A stretch of DNA of 64,000 nucleotides from Terrimonas ginsenosidimutans (GCF_022012415.1 NZ_JAKLTR010000026.1:1-64000); one strand, 5' to 3'. Positions 43,233 to 52,299 are shown, counted from the first letter of the stretch. Translations and numbers: made by a program. Notes: a model not told the origin generated them from the sequence alone.

Positions 43233-43877
43233 ATGAATAAGCCTTCCCTTTTTTCAGTACTGTTTTTGTTGGTGACCTTGGCCGGCTGTACACAACAGAC
43301 CGCACCGAAAGAGCAAAAGGTGGGTGGCCCCTGTGAGGGTTGCGAAGCGATCTTTGAAAGCCCCCAACCATTTGATTCGTTGAAGGAAATGGTGTGGCTG
43401 AGTGACTGGGATCAGCATCATCCACGCCGGCTGGCAGTGAACGGCGTTGTGTTTGACGCTGAAGGGAAGCCTGCCGGTGGCGTGATCATTTACATTTATC
43501 ACACTGATACAACTGGATCATATCCTAAAAAAGGAAATGAGCAGGGATGGGCGCGCAGGCATGGTCATCTGCGTGGCTGGATGAAAACAAATGAAAAGGG
43601 CGAATACAAGTTTTTTACACTTCGCCCCGGATCTTATCCCGGAACCAATACCCCCGCACATATTCATGCAACGATCAAAGAACCCGGGAAAACGGCGTAC
43701 TGGATAGATGATTTTGTGTTTGATGATGATCCCTTTCTTACTGCTGAAGAAAGAAAAAAATGCACGGACCGGGGCGGAACTAGTATTCTTAAAACAAAGA
43801 TCGGCGGCAGTATGGTGAAGCGTGAACGGAATATTTATCTCGGAAAGAATATTCCGAACTATTCCCTGGCGAAATAG
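43233..43877 (+). CDS. Secreted intradiol ring-cleavage dioxygenase-like lipoprotein
   Basis: 214 aa with a lipoprotein leader (Cys19 in LAGCTQ). The protocatechuate 3,4-dioxygenase-type fold is recognisable, and all four iron ligands are present: Tyr97 (TTGSYP), Tyr135 (RPGSYP), His143 and His145 (PAHIHA). Cytosolic members cleave catechols between the hydroxyl groups; exported lipoprotein versions have uncertain substrates. It is divergent from the LytS gene and convergent with yggS. Signature residues make it likely to be active. Confidence 0.88.
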   Translation: MNKPSLFSVLFLLVTLAGCTQQTAPKEQKVGGPCEGCEAIFESPQPFDSLKEMVWLSDWDQHHPRRLAVNGVVFDAEGKPAGGVIIYIYHTDTTGSYPKKGNEQGWARRHGHLRGWMKTNEKGEYKFFTLRPGSYPGTNTPAHIHATIKEPGKTAYWIDDFVFDDDPFLTAEERKKCTDRGGTSILKTKIGGSMVKRERNIYLGKNIPNYSLAK

Positions 43878-43910
43878 TTTTTTGTTTGTGATCATGCCCT
43901 GGAGTTCCGG

Positions 43911-44558
43911 TTATCTGTTTCCGAACAGCAGGCTGCCTATTCTCACCATGGTCGACCCTTCCTCTATGGCAAGTTTATAATCTCCGCTCATGCCCATTGA
44001 AAGCGTGTTAAATCCGGGTTTCAGGAGAACAGCCTGATCGAACAGTTTTTTCAGCGTCGCGAACTCAGTACGCACCTGCGTAAGATCTTCCGAGAAAGAG
44101 GCCATGCCCATCAAACCAATGATATTTGCATGGGTGTACTCATTGTTTGAAAGGATGGTTTCAATTTCATTTGCGTCAAAACCAAACTTCGTTTCTTCCT
44201 GCGCTATATGCACCTGCAAAAGACAATCGATCACCCGGTTATTCTTCTGTCCCTGTTTATTGATCTCCTTTAATGTGCTCACGCTGGTAACACCATGGAT
44301 CAGGTGAACGAACGGCGCGATGTATTTTACCTTATTACTTTGCAGATGCCCGATAAAATGCCAGCGGATATCTGTTGGCAGTAATGATTGCTTCTCTACC
44401 AGTTCCTGCACATAATTCTCCCCAAAATCATGCTGCCCGAGATCATACAATTGCTGTATGTCACCGGCTGGTTTTATTTTGGATACGGCAACGAGCGTTA
44501 CGTTCGATGCACCGAGCTCCTGCCGGATGCTGGCGTAGTTCTGTTTATTGACGGACAT
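43911..44558 (-). CDS. yggS: Pyridoxal-phosphate homeostasis protein (YggS/PLPBP family)
   Basis: 215 aa, single alanine-racemase-like TIM barrel. The PLP lysine lies in VAVSKIKP, with the family stretches FGENYVQELVEK, RWHFIGHLQSNKVKYI, GLMGMASFS and TLSMGMSGDYKLAI. It binds pyridoxal phosphate and buffers its supply in the cytosol without a known enzyme reaction. It lies downstream of the acyl-CoA dehydrogenase gene on the same strand, separated by a strong hairpin. Confidence 0.95.
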   Translation of the reverse strand: MSVNKQNYASIRQELGASNVTLVAVSKIKPAGDIQQLYDLGQHDFGENYVQELVEKQSLLPTDIRWHFIGHLQSNKVKYIAPFVHLIHGVTSVSTLKEINKQGQKNNRVIDCLLQVHIAQEETKFGFDANEIETILSNNEYTHANIIGLMGMASFSEDLTQVRTEFATLKKLFDQAVLLKPGFNTLSMGMSGDYKLAIEEGSTMVRIGSLLFGNR

Positions 44559-44570
44559 GTCCCATACGTT

Positions 44571-44646
44571 TTGTGGCGTAGTGTTCCCGCAGATTTAGGC
44601 AGATCGAAACGGATACACAGATAAAATCTGCGGGAACACTACGCAA
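44571..44646. repeat. Long perfect hairpin between yggS and acyl-CoA dehydrogenase
   Basis: A perfect 21-bp inverted repeat, left arm about 44576-44596 (beginning GCGTAGTGTTCCCGCAG), right arm about 44624-44644, with a 27-bp spacer. There is no T-tract, so it is either a bidirectional transcription barrier or an insertion-like repeat. It may be a one-word relative of the inverted arrays elsewhere. Confidence 0.75.
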
Positions 44647-44654
44647 GTCTATTC

Positions 44655-45809
44655 TTATTTCAGGATACTTCTGCTGATCACGATCCGCTGCACCTCACTG
44701 GTTCCCTCGTAGATCTGTGTGATCTTCGCATCACGCATCAGGCGCTCGACATGATATTCTTTTACATAACCATAACCACCGTGCACCTGCACTGCTTCTG
44801 TGGCCGTCCACATCGCAGTTTCCGAGGCAAATACTTTGGCCATGGACGAGCTGAGTGTATAATCGATCTTGTTATCTTTTTCCCATGCCGCTTTCAGACA
44901 TAAAAGGCGGGCTGCTTCAATACGGGTAGCCATATCCGCCAGTTTGAATGCGATCGCCTGGTGATTCCTGATCTCCGTTCCGAAAGCTTTTCTTGTTTTT
45001 GAATACTCCTTTGCCAGTTCATACGCTCCACTCGCAATACCGAGCGCCTGTGAAGCGATGCCGATACGGCCTCCCGCCAGCGTTTTCATCGCAAAAGTGA
45101 AACCGAACCCATCTTCCCCTATCCTGTTCTCTTTTGGCACTTTTACATCGGTGAACATCACGGTATGCGTATCGCTTCCGCGGATCCCCAGCTTATTCTC
45201 TTTAGCAGCCACCGTTACACCCGGCCAGTTTTTTTCAACAATGAATACATTGATGCCTTTGGACTTTTTCGCCGCATCCGTTTGGGCGATCACCAGGTAA
45301 ACAGAAGCGGAACTACCATTCGTGATCCAGTTCTTGGTGCCATTCAGCAGGTAATGATCACCCTTATCTTCCGCAGTGGTGCGTTGAGAAGTGGCATCAC
45401 TACCGGCTTCGGGTTCGCTAAGCATAAAGGCGCCGATATACAGTTCGCCGTCCTTACGTCCCTGCGCCAACGGAGTCAGGTACTTTTGTTTTTGTTCCTC
45501 GCTGGCATACTGCTGCAGGCCATAACAAACAAGGCTGTTATTAACGCTCATGCATACGCTTACGCTGGCATCGATCTTGGAGATCTCCTCCATGGCGAGG
45601 ACATAGCTGACTGTGTCCAGCCCACTACCTCCATAGGCAGTATCCACCATCATTCCCATAAAACCGAGTTCCGCCAGTTTCATGATCTGCTCTTTGGGAA
45701 ATTTCTGATGCTCGTCTCTTTCAATTACGCCGGGAAGGCATTCATTGCGGGCAAAATCACGCGCCGCCTGTTGGATCATTAATTGTTCTTCTGATAATTC
45801 AAAAATCAT
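44655..45809 (-). CDS. Acyl-CoA dehydrogenase (short-chain/butyryl type)
   Basis: 384-aa FAD enzyme that oxidises acyl-CoA to trans-2-enoyl-CoA in beta-oxidation or butyrate metabolism. The signatures are LSEPEAGSDA and QVHGGYGYVKEYHVERLMRD (FAD), and catalytic base Glu368 in QIYEGTSE, at the same position as in short-chain acyl-CoA dehydrogenase. Electrons pass to an electron-transfer flavoprotein, not encoded here. The 370-bp divergent region toward ccmE carries promoters. Confidence 0.95.
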   Translation of the reverse strand: MIFELSEEQLMIQQAARDFARNECLPGVIERDEHQKFPKEQIMKLAELGFMGMMVDTAYGGSGLDTVSYVLAMEEISKIDASVSVCMSVNNSLVCYGLQQYASEEQKQKYLTPLAQGRKDGELYIGAFMLSEPEAGSDATSQRTTAEDKGDHYLLNGTKNWITNGSSASVYLVIAQTDAAKKSKGINVFIVEKNWPGVTVAAKENKLGIRGSDTHTVMFTDVKVPKENRIGEDGFGFTFAMKTLAGGRIGIASQALGIASGAYELAKEYSKTRKAFGTEIRNHQAIAFKLADMATRIEAARLLCLKAAWEKDNKIDYTLSSSMAKVFASETAMWTATEAVQVHGGYGYVKEYHVERLMRDAKITQIYEGTSEVQRIVISRSILK

Positions 45810-46043
45810 ATAGCTAAGAGTTTAAACGGGTATGAAGAGTTTACAGAGCCCGGAAAAGAAGTAGTGTTTAATCTTTAGCATACCAACATTAAACAACAGA
45901 ACCTCTTTTCCCTGCTTTTTCTCTTTGTTCCTCGTAGCCACGAAGATAGACGGGTTTTTTTCAAAAAAATATCCATTCTGCCGAACAATCAATTCATGCA
46001 GTTGTTCTTTGGAGAAATCACCGTTCGTGACGGTATTTTGACA

Positions 46044-46179
46044 TAAATTTGCGGCTCAGCCGAACCTTAGCCAGGGCCGCCAAAGCCATGGTGCAGGGGG
46101 ACTCCCGCTACCGGCGCATACGAAGCCAGATTGCCGGGGTCTTAGAAAGGTCAAAAAGAAACGAACTAAATCAAACCGG
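46044..46179 (+). promoter_or_regulatory. -7 element and ~125-nt structured leader of ccmE
   Basis: TAAATTTG at 46044-46051 is an exact TAnnTTTG match. The following GC-rich leader (to about 46150) contains GGTGC, GGGGGACTCCCGCTACCGG and ACGAAGCCAGATTGCC, the last two loosely recalling cobalamin-riboswitch core segments, but with wrong spacing and no P7-P8 region. The rest of the 370-bp divergent gap (45810-46043) shows nothing definite. Confidence 0.4.
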
Positions 46180-46605
46180 ATGAAGAAGATCCATATCATT
46201 TTACTTGTGGGAATTGCAGCCACCATTGCAGTGTTGATCAGCTTTTTACAAAATACAAGCACTTATGATACGGTAGACACAGCGATGTCTAAACCGGGTA
46301 AGTTCGTCCACCTGATGGCCCGTTGGGATAAAGACTCGCCTCTTGAATACGATGCCCTCAATAACCCTAATTACTTAAGCTTTACTGCGGTTGATACATT
46401 AGGAAAATCTGTAAAGGTGATCTATCATCAGCCAAAACCTGAAAACTTTGAGATCAGCGAAAGACTGGTCTTAAAAGGGAAATACCAGGACGGCATTTTT
46501 GATTGCCAGAGTATACAGACCAAATGTCCTTCCAAATACAAAGATGATATGGAAGCGGCTAAGAAAAATGTCCAGATGTCACAGGCTATCGAACCAAAGC
46601 CTTAA
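46180..46605 (+). CDS. ccmE: Cytochrome c maturation haem chaperone CcmE, CxxxY variant
   Basis: 141 aa with an N-terminal membrane anchor (residues 5-22) and a periplasmic OB-fold. CcmE carries haem covalently before transfer to apocytochrome c. The usual haem-binding His of the HxxxY motif is replaced by Cys116 in KCPSKY (Cys116, Tyr120), as in archaeal and Desulfovibrio-type CcmE proteins. It lies 42 bp upstream of ccmF on the same strand. No ccmABCD genes are in the window. Confidence 0.88.
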   Translation: MKKIHIILLVGIAATIAVLISFLQNTSTYDTVDTAMSKPGKFVHLMARWDKDSPLEYDALNNPNYLSFTAVDTLGKSVKVIYHQPKPENFEISERLVLKGKYQDGIFDCQSIQTKCPSKYKDDMEAAKKNVQMSQAIEPKP

Positions 46606-46647
46606 GGTTACAAACACTATCGCGTTCACATAAACCGAATATTCCCG

Positions 46648-49116
46648 ATGGATTACATTGGAGAGCATCTCTTACCCGGGCAGCTGGGCCATTTCTTTAT
46701 CACGCTTTCATTGGTTGCTTCTATTGTGGCCAGCTTTGCTTACTTCAAGGCTACGCGCCATGTTGATACGGTCGCCGGCGATTATTACTGGAAAAAACTG
46801 GCACGCATCGCCTTCCTGATCGAAGTGGTTTCGGTGTTCTCTATTTTCATCATCCTGTTTTATATAATCTATAATCACCTTTTCGAATATAAATATGCCT
46901 GGCAGCATAGCAGCCGCTCACTGGAATTCAAATACCTGCTGAGCTGTTTCTGGGAAGGCCAGGAAGGCAGTACCCTCCTCTGGAGCATCTGGCATTGTGT
47001 ACTCGGCCTCGTGTTGATCAAAACAGGCAAAACATGGGAAGCTCCTGTAATGTCTGTAGTGAGCTTTGTACAATTCTGCCTGGCAACAATGCTTACCGGA
47101 CTCTATATTTTTGAATGGAAGATGGGTTCAAATCCATTTACGCTCCTTCGTGATTCCGGAGTACTGGATAATGCAGTCGGAATGCACATGAACGCTGATA
47201 TCACGCAACCACTGCGGCCGGATTACCTGAATTTCATTAAAGATGGTAATGACCTGAACCCCTTGCTGCAGAACTACTGGATGGTGATCCACCCACCCGT
47301 TCTGTTCCTCGGATTCGCCTCTACCCTTATCCCATTTGCATTTGCCATCGCCGCCTTGTGGACCAGGAGATATACTGACTGGATCAAACAGGTTCTGCCA
47401 TGGTCATTGTTCTCCCTTGCCGTACTTGGTGTGGGGATCATGATGGGAGCAGCATGGGCATATGAATCACTCACATTTGGAGGATACTGGGCCTGGGATC
47501 CTGTAGAAAACGCCTCCCTGGTGCCATGGCTGATCCTCGTGGCAGGCGTTCACACATTACTGATCTATAAGCATAGCGGACACTCGCTCAAGTCGACGTT
47601 CCTCTTTATGATCCTTACATTTGTGTTCATCCTCTACTCTACTTTCCTGACCAAAAGTGGTGTACTGGGCGAATCTTCTGTACACGCATTTACCGATTCA
47701 GGAATGAATGTTCAACTGGTATCATTCCTGGCTATATTCTTTATACCATCCATTATCCTTCTGATCAATCGTTCGAAAGAAATTCCCGCGATCAGAAAAG
47801 AAGAAGCGACTTCATCCCGCGAGTTCTGGATGTTCATCGGTTCACTTGTTTTCTTTTTGACAGCTATCGTGATCAGCGCAAAAACATCTTTGCCTGTATT
47901 CAATAAGATCTTTGGTACAAAGATCGCCGCTCCCGAAGATGAAGAATTTGCCTATAACCAGATCCAGATCCACGTGGCGATCATTATCGGCATCCTGACC
48001 GCTATTGTTCAATACCTCCGCTATAAAAGCACTACCGGCACAGCATTCTGGAAAAAGATCTGGATCCCAACGATCATTTCTATTCTGGCGGCAACTGCCA
48101 TCCTGTATTTTGGCGATATCAATTACCAGACGCATGGCGCAGGTTATCTGGGTGCGATCTGGCTGGCCATCATTGCAGCCGTATATGCGATCATCGCAAA
48201 TGCTGCCTATATCTGGGTTGGCGTGAACGGTAAACTGAAATTATCCGGCGGTTCTATCTCCCACCTGGGCTTCGGATTGGTATTGCTGGGAATACTGCTC
48301 TCCTCTTCGAAGAAGGAGATCCTGTCAAGAAACTCCAGCGGTATTGCGATCGACTTCGGTAAAGAAAGCAAGGAAAAAGCCGGAGAGAACCTTACACTGG
48401 TGAAAGGCTTTCCTATGAAGATGGGTAAGTTTGATGTGACCTATGAAAAGGATTCCGCACATCCGAAAAAGCAGCAGTGGTATTACTTCATTCATTTCAA
48501 GAGCCGCACCGATAAAGAAGAATTTACACTCAAGCCAAACGCCTTCGTGAATTATAAAGGGAATGAAGGCCTGATGGCGAACCCGGATTCAAGACATTAC
48601 CTCGATCACGACGTATTTACCTATATTTCCGCACTTCCCAATCCTGAAAAAAATAAGGATACGGCCACCTTCAAACCTAACCCGGTCAGGACAGGCGACA
48701 GTATCTTCTATTCCAAAGGCTACCTGATCGTGGAGAAAGTAGCTACGAGGGACAGCCTGCCATTTGATGGTTTCCGTCCCGGAGATAAAGCAACAGTAGC
48801 AACGATCGGCGTCCATTCACTGACGCGCGGAAATTATACGGCAGAAGCATTGCTTATTGACCAGGGAGGAAAACAGTTTGCCGTTCCGGACACGATCATG
48901 CCTGAGAGCCTGATCCTCCAGTTGAACAGCGTAACCGGCGATTCGCTGAATATCGGTGTAAAAGAATCCAACACCATCCTGGAATATGTGACCCTGAAAG
49001 CTTATAAGTTCCCGTATATTAATGTGTTATGGATCGGCATCATTATCACTGCCATCGGGATCCTGATGAGCATGGTCCGCCGTATACAGCTGAACCGCCA
49101 GCTTAAAAAAGCATAA
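46648..49116 (+). CDS. ccmF: Cytochrome c haem lyase subunit CcmF
   Basis: 822-aa polytopic membrane protein with about 14 segments. The tryptophan-rich haem-handling motif is near residues 275-300 (WAYESLTFGGYWAWDPVENA). Histidines for haem b binding lie in adjacent loops (QNYWMVIHPPVLFLGFAS; LIYKHSGH). A periplasmic C-terminal domain (about 590-780) precedes the last membrane segment. It completes haem attachment from CcmE to apocytochrome c. It follows ccmE by 42 bp in one operon. Confidence 0.93.
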   Translation: MDYIGEHLLPGQLGHFFITLSLVASIVASFAYFKATRHVDTVAGDYYWKKLARIAFLIEVVSVFSIFIILFYIIYNHLFEYKYAWQHSSRSLEFKYLLSCFWEGQEGSTLLWSIWHCVLGLVLIKTGKTWEAPVMSVVSFVQFCLATMLTGLYIFEWKMGSNPFTLLRDSGVLDNAVGMHMNADITQPLRPDYLNFIKDGNDLNPLLQNYWMVIHPPVLFLGFASTLIPFAFAIAALWTRRYTDWIKQVLPWSLFSLAVLGVGIMMGAAWAYESLTFGGYWAWDPVENASLVPWLILVAGVHTLLIYKHSGHSLKSTFLFMILTFVFILYSTFLTKSGVLGESSVHAFTDSGMNVQLVSFLAIFFIPSIILLINRSKEIPAIRKEEATSSREFWMFIGSLVFFLTAIVISAKTSLPVFNKIFGTKIAAPEDEEFAYNQIQIHVAIIIGILTAIVQYLRYKSTTGTAFWKKIWIPTIISILAATAILYFGDINYQTHGAGYLGAIWLAIIAAVYAIIANAAYIWVGVNGKLKLSGGSISHLGFGLVLLGILLSSSKKEILSRNSSGIAIDFGKESKEKAGENLTLVKGFPMKMGKFDVTYEKDSAHPKKQQWYYFIHFKSRTDKEEFTLKPNAFVNYKGNEGLMANPDSRHYLDHDVFTYISALPNPEKNKDTATFKPNPVRTGDSIFYSKGYLIVEKVATRDSLPFDGFRPGDKATVATIGVHSLTRGNYTAEALLIDQGGKQFAVPDTIMPESLILQLNSVTGDSLNIGVKESNTILEYVTLKAYKFPYINVLWIGIIITAIGILMSMVRRIQLNRQLKKA

Positions 49117-49198
49117 CAGCTCCTTTTTAAGAGGCAACGGAAAGCTGTTTTCGGCAGTCTTGGCAGGCATAACATTGTTTTGTACTTTTATAAGAGCC

Positions 49199-49891
49199 AT
49201 GTTACGTCAGACCTCATACCGTTTACTGTTATTCTTCCTTACCGTACCGATCTTCTTTGCAACAGAGTCGCGTGCGCAGGATACGGTGCCTGCCGGTACT
49301 GACACCATTCCTCCCATGCCTTCTTATGCCGAGCGCTCCAAAAAATGGGGCCCGAATGATACCATTTTTGTTGATGCGATCTGGTACAACCGGGAAATGC
49401 TCACCTACCAGGAAGAAGAAATGGTTTGGATCTCCAATCTCTCGCCTGAAAAACTGGAGAAATACAAACAGAAGTGGACACGCCTTCGCAATGCGGTTTA
49501 TGTAACTTATCCTTACGCACGCGTAGCCGGCGCTACGATCAATGATATCAATGCAAGATCTGCGTCGATGTCGAAGAAGGAAAAGAAACAGTATATCAAG
49601 TCGCGCGAAAAGGAGATGCGCAAACAATTCACCGACCCGCTTTCCAATCTCTCCGTTTACCAGGGCAAGGTCCTGATGAAACTCATCAACCGCCAGACCG
49701 GCAATAACTGTTATGAGATCATCAAAGAATACAAAGGCGGCGTAAATGCCCGCCTCTACCAGACAGTCGCTTTCTTCGTTGGTGGCAACCTCAAGCAAAA
49801 ATGGGATCTTACTGATAAAACTGATCGCCAGATCGAGAGTTTTGTACAGGAGATTGATGCGTCCTGGTATGGAAATCCTTACAGGAAGTAA
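49199..49891 (+). CDS. Secreted DUF4294 protein
   Basis: 230 aa from the ATG at 49199 with a signal peptide (LLLFFLTVPIFFATESRAQ). The DUF4294 pattern is present: RLRNAVYVTYPYARVAGATI, KFTDPLSNLSVYQGKVLMKL-like middle region, and INRQTGNNCYEIIKEYKGGV. A TACTTTTA element about 10-18 bp upstream suggests its own promoter despite the 82-bp distance from ccmF. Bacteroidota-specific; role unknown. Confidence 0.85.
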   Translation: MLRQTSYRLLLFFLTVPIFFATESRAQDTVPAGTDTIPPMPSYAERSKKWGPNDTIFVDAIWYNREMLTYQEEEMVWISNLSPEKLEKYKQKWTRLRNAVYVTYPYARVAGATINDINARSASMSKKEKKQYIKSREKEMRKQFTDPLSNLSVYQGKVLMKLINRQTGNNCYEIIKEYKGGVNARLYQTVAFFVGGNLKQKWDLTDKTDRQIESFVQEIDASWYGNPYRK

Positions 49892-49995
49892 GAAGTCAAA
49901 ATCAAACAGTAAAAAAAGATGTTGAGATTGGATAGTTCACTTCCAATTCTCAACGCCTTTTACTTTTTTACTTTTTAATTTTGACTTTTTACTTA
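49886..49995. repeat. Inverted pair of A/T-rich ~8-bp-period arrays
   Basis: The left arm AAGTAAGAAGTCAAAATC with following AGTAAAAAAAG overlaps the DUF4294 stop. The right arm (about 49956-49995) gives the inverse TTTTACTTTTTTACTTTTT and TTTTGACTTTTTACTT. Between them sits a second hairpin, GTTGAGATTGGA / TCCAATTCTCAAC. Its architecture matches the other paired arrays, with yet another word. Confidence 0.8.
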
Positions 49996-50009
49996 TTTAT
50001 CTTGCATTC

Positions 50010-50747
50010 ATGAAAACAGACATTCTCGCAATTGGTGTGCATCCCGACGATATAGAGCTCGGTTGTTCCGGCACGCTGATCAATGAAATCAAGAGTGGAA
50101 AAACGGCAGCGATCGTTGATCTGACACAAGGTGAACTGGGTACGAGAGGAACGGTGGAAACACGTTACACGGAAGCGGCCGATGCTGCGCGGATCATGGG
50201 GGTGGCAGAAAGGGTGAACCTGAAAATGAGAGACGGCTTTTTTAAAAATGATGAAGCACACCAGCTGGAGCTGATCCGTGAGATCCGTCATTATCGCCCG
50301 GAGATCGTATTGGGGAATGTATTGAATGACCGTCACCCTGATCATGGCCGCGCGGGCCACCTCATCAATGATGCCTGCTTTCTTTCCGGGTTGGCAAAGA
50401 TCGAGACCACCGGAAGAGACGGCAGGCCGCAGGAGAAATGGAGACCCCGTTATTTTCTGCAGTATATGCAGGACTGGTATCATGAACCGGATCTGCTGAT
50501 GGATATCAGCGAGGTCTTTGAGCAGAAAATGCAGGCAATACAGGCTTATGCCACACAATTCCATACCAATACCACAGGCGGCGATGGACCGCAGACCTAT
50601 ATCTCCACCCCCGATTTCCTGGATAGCGTGATCGCCAGGGCAAGAATGCTTGGCAAAAGGATTGGTGTAAAGTATGCCGAAGGGTTCACTACAGACAAAA
50701 AGATCGGGATCAAAAGCCTGGATGCGCTCATTCAGAATGAAACCTGA
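50010..50747 (+). CDS. bshB1: Bacillithiol biosynthesis deacetylase BshB1
   Basis: 245-aa PIG-L/LmbE-family zinc deacetylase. The zinc motif HPDD (His11, Asp14) and the second site RHPDHGRAGH (His112 as third ligand) are present, with TQGELGTRG as the family loop. It removes the acetyl group from N-acetylglucosaminyl malate in bacillithiol synthesis. Bacillithiol is the low-molecular-weight thiol of Bacteroidota and Firmicutes. bshA and bshC are not in the window. Confidence 0.95.
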   Translation: MKTDILAIGVHPDDIELGCSGTLINEIKSGKTAAIVDLTQGELGTRGTVETRYTEAADAARIMGVAERVNLKMRDGFFKNDEAHQLELIREIRHYRPEIVLGNVLNDRHPDHGRAGHLINDACFLSGLAKIETTGRDGRPQEKWRPRYFLQYMQDWYHEPDLLMDISEVFEQKMQAIQAYATQFHTNTTGGDGPQTYISTPDFLDSVIARARMLGKRIGVKYAEGFTTDKKIGIKSLDALIQNET

Positions 50748-50761
50748 TGATTTTTGTGTGG

Positions 50762-50856
50762 CGTGGGAGTACCGCAAAGAGCGCAAAGTAAACACAGAGT
50801 AAGCAACGTTCTTAGCGCCCTCTGCGTTCACTTTGCGCTCTTTGTGACACTTCTAC
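50762..50856. repeat. Inverted pair of CGCAAAG 9-bp-period arrays
   Basis: The left arm CGCAAAGAG CGCAAAGTA AACACAGAG and right arm CTCTGCGTT CACTTTGCG CTCTTTGTG are reverse complements with four mismatches over 27 bp, around a ~17-bp spacer. It follows the bshB1 stop. The rest of the 307-bp gap to the desaturase gene holds presumed promoter sequence. The same word family is expanded at 60068-60360. Confidence 0.88.
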
Positions 50857-51021
50857 GCCAGTTATTCCGCCTGATTTTTGTAACTATACCACCTGTAGGA
50901 AATCATTGGCAAAATCCTAACGTTTCACCACCTTCGAACCCGTCCCAACACATTTATACACAATGCGAACGCTCGTTATAAGGTTTTACATGTTTGTGAA
51001 TGTTTTGTGATGAAGTTGCTC

Positions 51022-51029
51022 TACCTTTG
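51022..51029 (+). promoter_or_regulatory. -7 promoter element of the desaturase gene
   Basis: TACCTTTG, exact TAnnTTTG, 25 bp before the start codon at 51055. TTTG motifs occur upstream at 50993 and 51004, but neither is at an ideal -33 distance. Confidence 0.6.
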
Positions 51030-51054
51030 CATTCTAAATCCATAAAATTCAATC

Positions 51055-52149
51055 ATGTCTAGTCCAAAGTTCCCAAAGATCCCAGTGTCCTTCCACGGAG
51101 AGTTAAAGAAGAGGATCGCGGAGTACTTCAAAACAAAAGGAAAAGCTCAGACGGGTAACTTCCGTTTATACCTGAAAGCTGGTATCCTTGTGACGTTATT
51201 GCTTGCAACATACGTGCACCTGGTGTTCTTTACACCGGCAGCAGTATGGGCAATAGCAGAATCTATTCTCATGGGCGGTCTGATCGCTTCGATCGGTTTC
51301 AACGTGATGCATGACGGTGCGCACGGCAGCTTCAGCAAATACAAATGGGTAAATAATATGGCATCGAATATTGCTAATTTTCTCGGTGCCAGCCAGCACA
51401 TGTGGAAAACAAAGCATAATGTGATCCATCATACGTACACAAACATCCATGGTGTTGATGACGATATTGAAGCCCGTCCATTTCTCCGTCTTTGTGCAGA
51501 ACAGGAGCATCTGAAGATCCATAAATATCAGCATGTGTATTTCCCTGCGGCATATTCACTGCTTTACATCTGGTGGATCTTTGTAACAGATTATAAAAAA
51601 TACTTCACCCTGCGGATCGGTGATACGCCATTGAGGAAAATGACGTTGAAAGAGCATTTGCTTTTCTGGTTCTACAAGCTGGCCCATATCACCATTTTCG
51701 TGGCTATTCCGATCTATATGGTTGGATTCGTTCCCTGGGTGATCGGTTTCTTCACCATGGCGCTTGTCGCGGGTTTTGTATTGAGTATCGTGTTCCAGCT
51801 GGCACACACGGTAGAACATACACACTTCCCCCTTCCTGATGACGCTACCGGTAAAATGGAAGATGAGTGGGCTATCCACCAGTTAAAAACAACTGCAAAC
51901 TTCGCTACACGTAACAAGGTAGTGAGCTGGCTGGTTGGCGGACTGAACTTCCAGGTAGAACACCACCTGTTCCCGAAGATCTCTCACGTTCATTATCCTG
52001 CGATCAGCAAGATCATTAAAAAGGCTTGCCAGGAATACGGCGTTCAGTATATCGAATACAGACGTGTCCGCACGGCTGTTGCTTCGCACGTTTCGTTCCT
52101 GCGTCAGATGGGACAGACGGGGGATCATTCGCATCCGTTCGCACACTGA
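51055..52149 (+). CDS. Membrane fatty-acid desaturase (acyl-lipid/acyl-CoA type)
   Basis: 364 aa with four membrane segments and three histidine boxes for the di-iron centre: HDGAH (86-90), HNVIHH (121-126) and QVEHH (300-304). The QxxHH third box is typical of front-end desaturases (delta-5/6), but no fused cytochrome b5 domain is present. It inserts a cis double bond in membrane acyl chains. The double-bond position is not decided. Single-gene unit with own promoter and terminator. Confidence 0.93.
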   Translation: MSSPKFPKIPVSFHGELKKRIAEYFKTKGKAQTGNFRLYLKAGILVTLLLATYVHLVFFTPAAVWAIAESILMGGLIASIGFNVMHDGAHGSFSKYKWVNNMASNIANFLGASQHMWKTKHNVIHHTYTNIHGVDDDIEARPFLRLCAEQEHLKIHKYQHVYFPAAYSLLYIWWIFVTDYKKYFTLRIGDTPLRKMTLKEHLLFWFYKLAHITIFVAIPIYMVGFVPWVIGFFTMALVAGFVLSIVFQLAHTVEHTHFPLPDDATGKMEDEWAIHQLKTTANFATRNKVVSWLVGGLNFQVEHHLFPKISHVHYPAISKIIKKACQEYGVQYIEYRRVRTAVASHVSFLRQMGQTGDHSHPFAH

Positions 52150-52162
52150 TTTTTCTGAATAA

Positions 52163-52210
52163 TTTATAATGCGAAAAGCAGGCGTTAATGCCTGCTTTTC
52201 GCATTATAAA
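52163..52210 (+). terminator. Strong terminator of the desaturase gene
   Basis: Perfect 21-bp stem beginning TTTATAATGCGAAAAGCAGG, 6-nt loop GTTAAT, 13 bp after the stop. T-rich within the stem, so probably active on both strands. Confidence 0.9.
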
Positions 52211-52299
52211 TTGTTCAGAAACTCGCCCGTTAAGGTGGTAAGGTTCTTTACGCAGGAATAAAGCGAAGTTCTTGATAGCCGGAAGTCCGGCGGGTTTTA

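Noticed and set aside
46052-46150. Firm cobalamin riboswitch call
   Set aside because: Motif order is suggestive, but spacing is wrong and key stems are missing; kept only as a low-confidence leader.
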